Shown here: positions 61,693 to 64,000 of the stretch, piece after piece
Position numbering within the stretch: position 1 is the stretch's first letter
Layout: each line of letters opens with the position of its first letter
Source: Pseudomonas arsenicoxydans
GTDB taxonomy: Bacteria; Pseudomonadota; Gammaproteobacteria; Pseudomonadales; Pseudomonadaceae
Direction: 5' to 3'
Assembly: GCF_900103875.1 (NCBI RefSeq)
Contig: NZ_LT629705.1
Location: forward strand, 4,783,001 to 4,847,000
DNA length: 64,000 nucleotides
Program-made: the position numbers and the translations under genes
Notes under the pieces: model-generated
What the model saw: the letters and a program-made list of their open reading frames with translations, nothing else
The model's database searches: none
Told to the model about the DNA's origin: nothing

Positions 61693-63767
61693 GCGACGCG
61701 CAACTTGAAATACTGGCCGGCCGTGCTGGCCTGGCCGTTGACTGGATCGATGCCAACGGTCGCCCGCAAAAAGTCGCCCCGTCGGTGCTACGCGCCGTCC
61801 TGACCGGCCTCGGCCACCCAGCCAGCAGCGCCCAGGAAATCGACGCCAGCCTGTTGCAACTGCAAGAAGTCCAACAGACGCGCCACCTGCCACCGCTGCT
61901 CACCTGCGATGTCGGTGTCGGCCTGGACCTGGCGCATTACTTCGAGCCCGAAACCCCTTGCGAAGTCCACCTTGAAGACGGCTCCCGGCTGAACCTCAAG
62001 CTCGACGCGCAGGCGGTTCTGCCGGGGCTGATCCCGGTCGGCTATCAGCATGTCAGCATCGATGGACAGTCATTCACCCTGGCGGTAGCACCCGAGCGCT
62101 GCTACAGCGTCGGCGATGCGGTCGACACTCCGATCCCGCGGACATGGGGCCTGAGTGTCCAGCTGTATTCGCTGCGTCGTCCCGGTGATGGCGGTTTCGG
62201 TGATACCCAGGCGCTGGAAGACCTCGCCCGGGTTGCCGGTGAACGGGGCGCCGAAGCCCTGGCGATCAGTCCGTTGCATGCCATGTTCGGCAGCGACACC
62301 CACCGTTACAGCCCGTATTCCCCGTCCAGCCGATTGTTCCTCAACAGCCTGTACGCCGCCCCGGGCGCCATTCTCGGCGAACGCGCCTGGCGTGCCGCGA
62401 TTGATGCAACCGGGCTGGCCGGCGAACTGCAACAGCTGGAAGAACAGGCGCTGATTGACTGGCCCGTGGCCGCCGCCGCCAAGCACCGCTTGCTGCAAGC
62501 CCTGTACGAAGGGTTTGTGCAAGGCGAACACCCGCTGCACGCCGACTTCAGCAGTTTTCGCCACGCAGCCGGTGAAGCGTTGGAAAATCACTGCCGCTTC
62601 GAAGCCATTCAGGAAGCACGCCTGGCCAAGGGCGAAAGCCTCGACTGGCGCGAGTGGCCGGAACAATGGCGCAACCCGCGCAGCGCCGCCCTCGCCGAAT
62701 TTGCCGAAGAGAACGCCGGACGCATCGGCTTCTTCGCCTTTTGCCAATGGCTGATTGCCCGCTGCCTGGAGCGCGCGCAATCCGCCGCCCGTGGCGCGGG
62801 CATGAGCATCGGGCTGATCGCCGATTTGGCGGTGGGTGCCGACGGCGGTGGCAGCCAGGCCTGGAGTCGCCAGGACGAACTGCTCGCCTCGCTGACGGTC
62901 GGCGCACCGCCAGACATTCTCAATCGCACGGGCCAGGGCTGGGGCATTTCGGCGTTTTCCCCTGAAGGCCTGGTGCGTAACGGCTTTCGCGCATTCATCG
63001 AAATGCTGCGCGCCAACTTTGCCCACGCCGGCGGATTGCGCATCGATCACGTCATGGGCCTGCAGCGGCTGTGGGTGATCCCCAACGGTTCACCGCCGGC
63101 CGACGGCGCCTACCTTTATTACCCGGTAGACGACCTGCTGCGGTTGCTTGCCCTGGAATCCCATCGCCATCAGGCGATTGTGCTGGGCGAAGACCTCGGG
63201 ACCGTGGCGGAAGGCCTGCGGGAAAAACTCATTGCCCGCTCGATCCTCGGCATGCGCGTGCTGTTGTTTGAACAGGACAACACGCACTTCAAGCCAATGC
63301 TTGAGTGGCCGGACAATGCCCTGGCGACCACCAGCACCCATGATCTGCCGACCCTCAATGGTTGGTGGCATGGCCGTGATATCGACTGGAACGCCCGACT
63401 GGGCCTGGTCGATGCCACGGGTGAAATCGAATGGCGCCAACACCGTGAGCGCGAGCGTGAAGGCCTGCGCCGTGTGTTGAGCGAGGACCCGCAGAACTTT
63501 CGCGAAGAGTCCCATGAAACCGATCAGGTGCTCGACGCGGCCATCCGCTTCCTCGGTCACACCCGGGCGCCACTGGTCTTGTTGCCGCTGGAAGATGCCC
63601 TGGGCATCGAACAACAGGCCAACCTGCCCGGCACCATCGACACGCATCCCAACTGGTCGCGGCGTCTGCCCGGTGCCAGCGAGGCGTTGCTTGATCACCC
63701 GGACGCCGCCCGGCGCCTGGAATTACTCGCCTGTGCGCGACTTCAGGCCGGCGAGCGTGACCAATGA
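61689..63767 (+). CDS. malQ: 4-alpha-glucanotransferase MalQ
   Basis: 692 residues, GH77. It moves glucan segments between chains, supplying maltodextrins. The typical catalytic regions are visible: YSPYSPSSRLFLNSLYA, LRIDHVMGLQRLWVIP, VLGEDLGTVAEGLR, TSTHDLPTLNGWW. The N-terminal domain is full length. Start overlaps the treZ stop (ATGA) and its stop overlaps treY likewise, making a tight treZ-malQ-treY unit. Confidence 0.96.
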   Translation: MSDAQLEILAGRAGLAVDWIDANGRPQKVAPSVLRAVLTGLGHPASSAQEIDASLLQLQEVQQTRHLPPLLTCDVGVGLDLAHYFEPETPCEVHLEDGSRLNLKLDAQAVLPGLIPVGYQHVSIDGQSFTLAVAPERCYSVGDAVDTPIPRTWGLSVQLYSLRRPGDGGFGDTQALEDLARVAGERGAEALAISPLHAMFGSDTHRYSPYSPSSRLFLNSLYAAPGAILGERAWRAAIDATGLAGELQQLEEQALIDWPVAAAAKHRLLQALYEGFVQGEHPLHADFSSFRHAAGEALENHCRFEAIQEARLAKGESLDWREWPEQWRNPRSAALAEFAEENAGRIGFFAFCQWLIARCLERAQSAARGAGMSIGLIADLAVGADGGGSQAWSRQDELLASLTVGAPPDILNRTGQGWGISAFSPEGLVRNGFRAFIEMLRANFAHAGGLRIDHVMGLQRLWVIPNGSPPADGAYLYYPVDDLLRLLALESHRHQAIVLGEDLGTVAEGLREKLIARSILGMRVLLFEQDNTHFKPMLEWPDNALATTSTHDLPTLNGWWHGRDIDWNARLGLVDATGEIEWRQHREREREGLRRVLSEDPQNFREESHETDQVLDAAIRFLGHTRAPLVLLPLEDALGIEQQANLPGTIDTHPNWSRRLPGASEALLDHPDAARRLELLACARLQAGERDQ

Positions 63768-64000
63768 ATCATTCGGACCTCCAGCCGCTGCGGGCGACCC
63801 TGCGGCTGCAATTTCATAAAGGCTTCACACTGGACCAGGCTGTCCCGCTGGTCCCGTACTTTGCCAGCCTGGGCATCAGTCACCTCTATGCCTCGCCGCT
63901 GCTCGCGGCCCGTGCCGGTTCCATGCATGGCTACGACGTGGTGGACCCCACCACCGTCAACCCCGAGCTGGGTGGCGAAGCGGCGTTGCACCGTCTGGTG
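63764..64000 (+). CDS. treY: Maltooligosyltrehalose synthase TreY, 5' part
   Basis: Begins at ATG 63764, overlapping the malQ stop, and runs past the right edge; 79 residues are visible. They read MNHSDLQPLRATLRLQFHKG, then FASLGISHLYASPLLAARAG and GSMHGYDVVDP, the standard start of TreY (GH13), which converts the reducing end of maltooligosaccharides to a trehalose bond for TreZ to cut. Confidence 0.93.
   Translation, partial: MNHSDLQPLRATLRLQFHKGFTLDQAVPLVPYFASLGISHLYASPLLAARAGSMHGYDVVDPTTVNPELGGEAALHRLV

Overview
The window reads as chromosomal DNA of a Pseudomonas, most likely of the P. fluorescens group. The evidence is a GC-rich genome with dense, often 4-nt-overlapping genes, a complete fapABCDEF functional-amyloid operon, DpkA, CptA, ZapE, a glgA-treZ-malQ-treY block, many LysR regulators, and the paired palindromic intergenic repeats (REPINs) typical of these species. 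There is no rRNA, tRNA, CRISPR array, prophage or insertion sequence that I can support.

Layout. 1-5.2 kb: end of a LysR gene, an MmcQ/YjbR gene, the uppP-DUF1294 pair, a Cache chemoreceptor, and a pnuC-nicotinamide riboside kinase pair. 5.4-12.1 kb: fapABCDEF, preceded by a sigma-54-type promoter and followed by a convergent gene for a sigma-54 activator, the obvious candidate regulator. 12.4-19.3 kb: a small protein, a delta-60 repeat protein, nhaB, and the gnd-zwf-HAD hydrolase operon. 19.5-34.9 kb: cptA, a minus-strand run (WYL regulator, NTF2-like, zapE, DinB, GNAT), an ureohydrolase plus polyamine-type binding protein with divergent LysR, a xanthine/uracil permease, a nitrilase with divergent LysR, and dpkA. 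35.1-42.2 kb: a 1618-residue toxin-like protein with a C-terminal zinc-protease signature, an orphan FecR, a Fur-like winged-helix protein and small envelope proteins.

42.4-49.5 kb holds the most unusual unit: an MdfA-type exporter, a LuxE-like acyl-protein synthetase, a single polypeptide fusing a LuxC-like reductase to a PaaK-like adenylating domain, a second PaaK-like adenylating protein, and a GNAT protein, all on one strand and mostly overlapping or nearly so. It has the parts of the fatty-acid reductase complex of luminous bacteria without LuxD or luciferase. I infer that it reduces a carboxylic acid to an aldehyde, conjugates it and exports the product.

49.5-64 kb: LysR/aldo-keto reductase pair, a chemoreceptor gene broken by one in-frame TAA behind a near-perfect sigma-28 promoter, DUF411 and YqaA genes, an alpha/beta hydrolase, a D-2-hydroxyacid dehydrogenase, and the glycogen/trehalose genes glgA, treZ, malQ and the start of treY.
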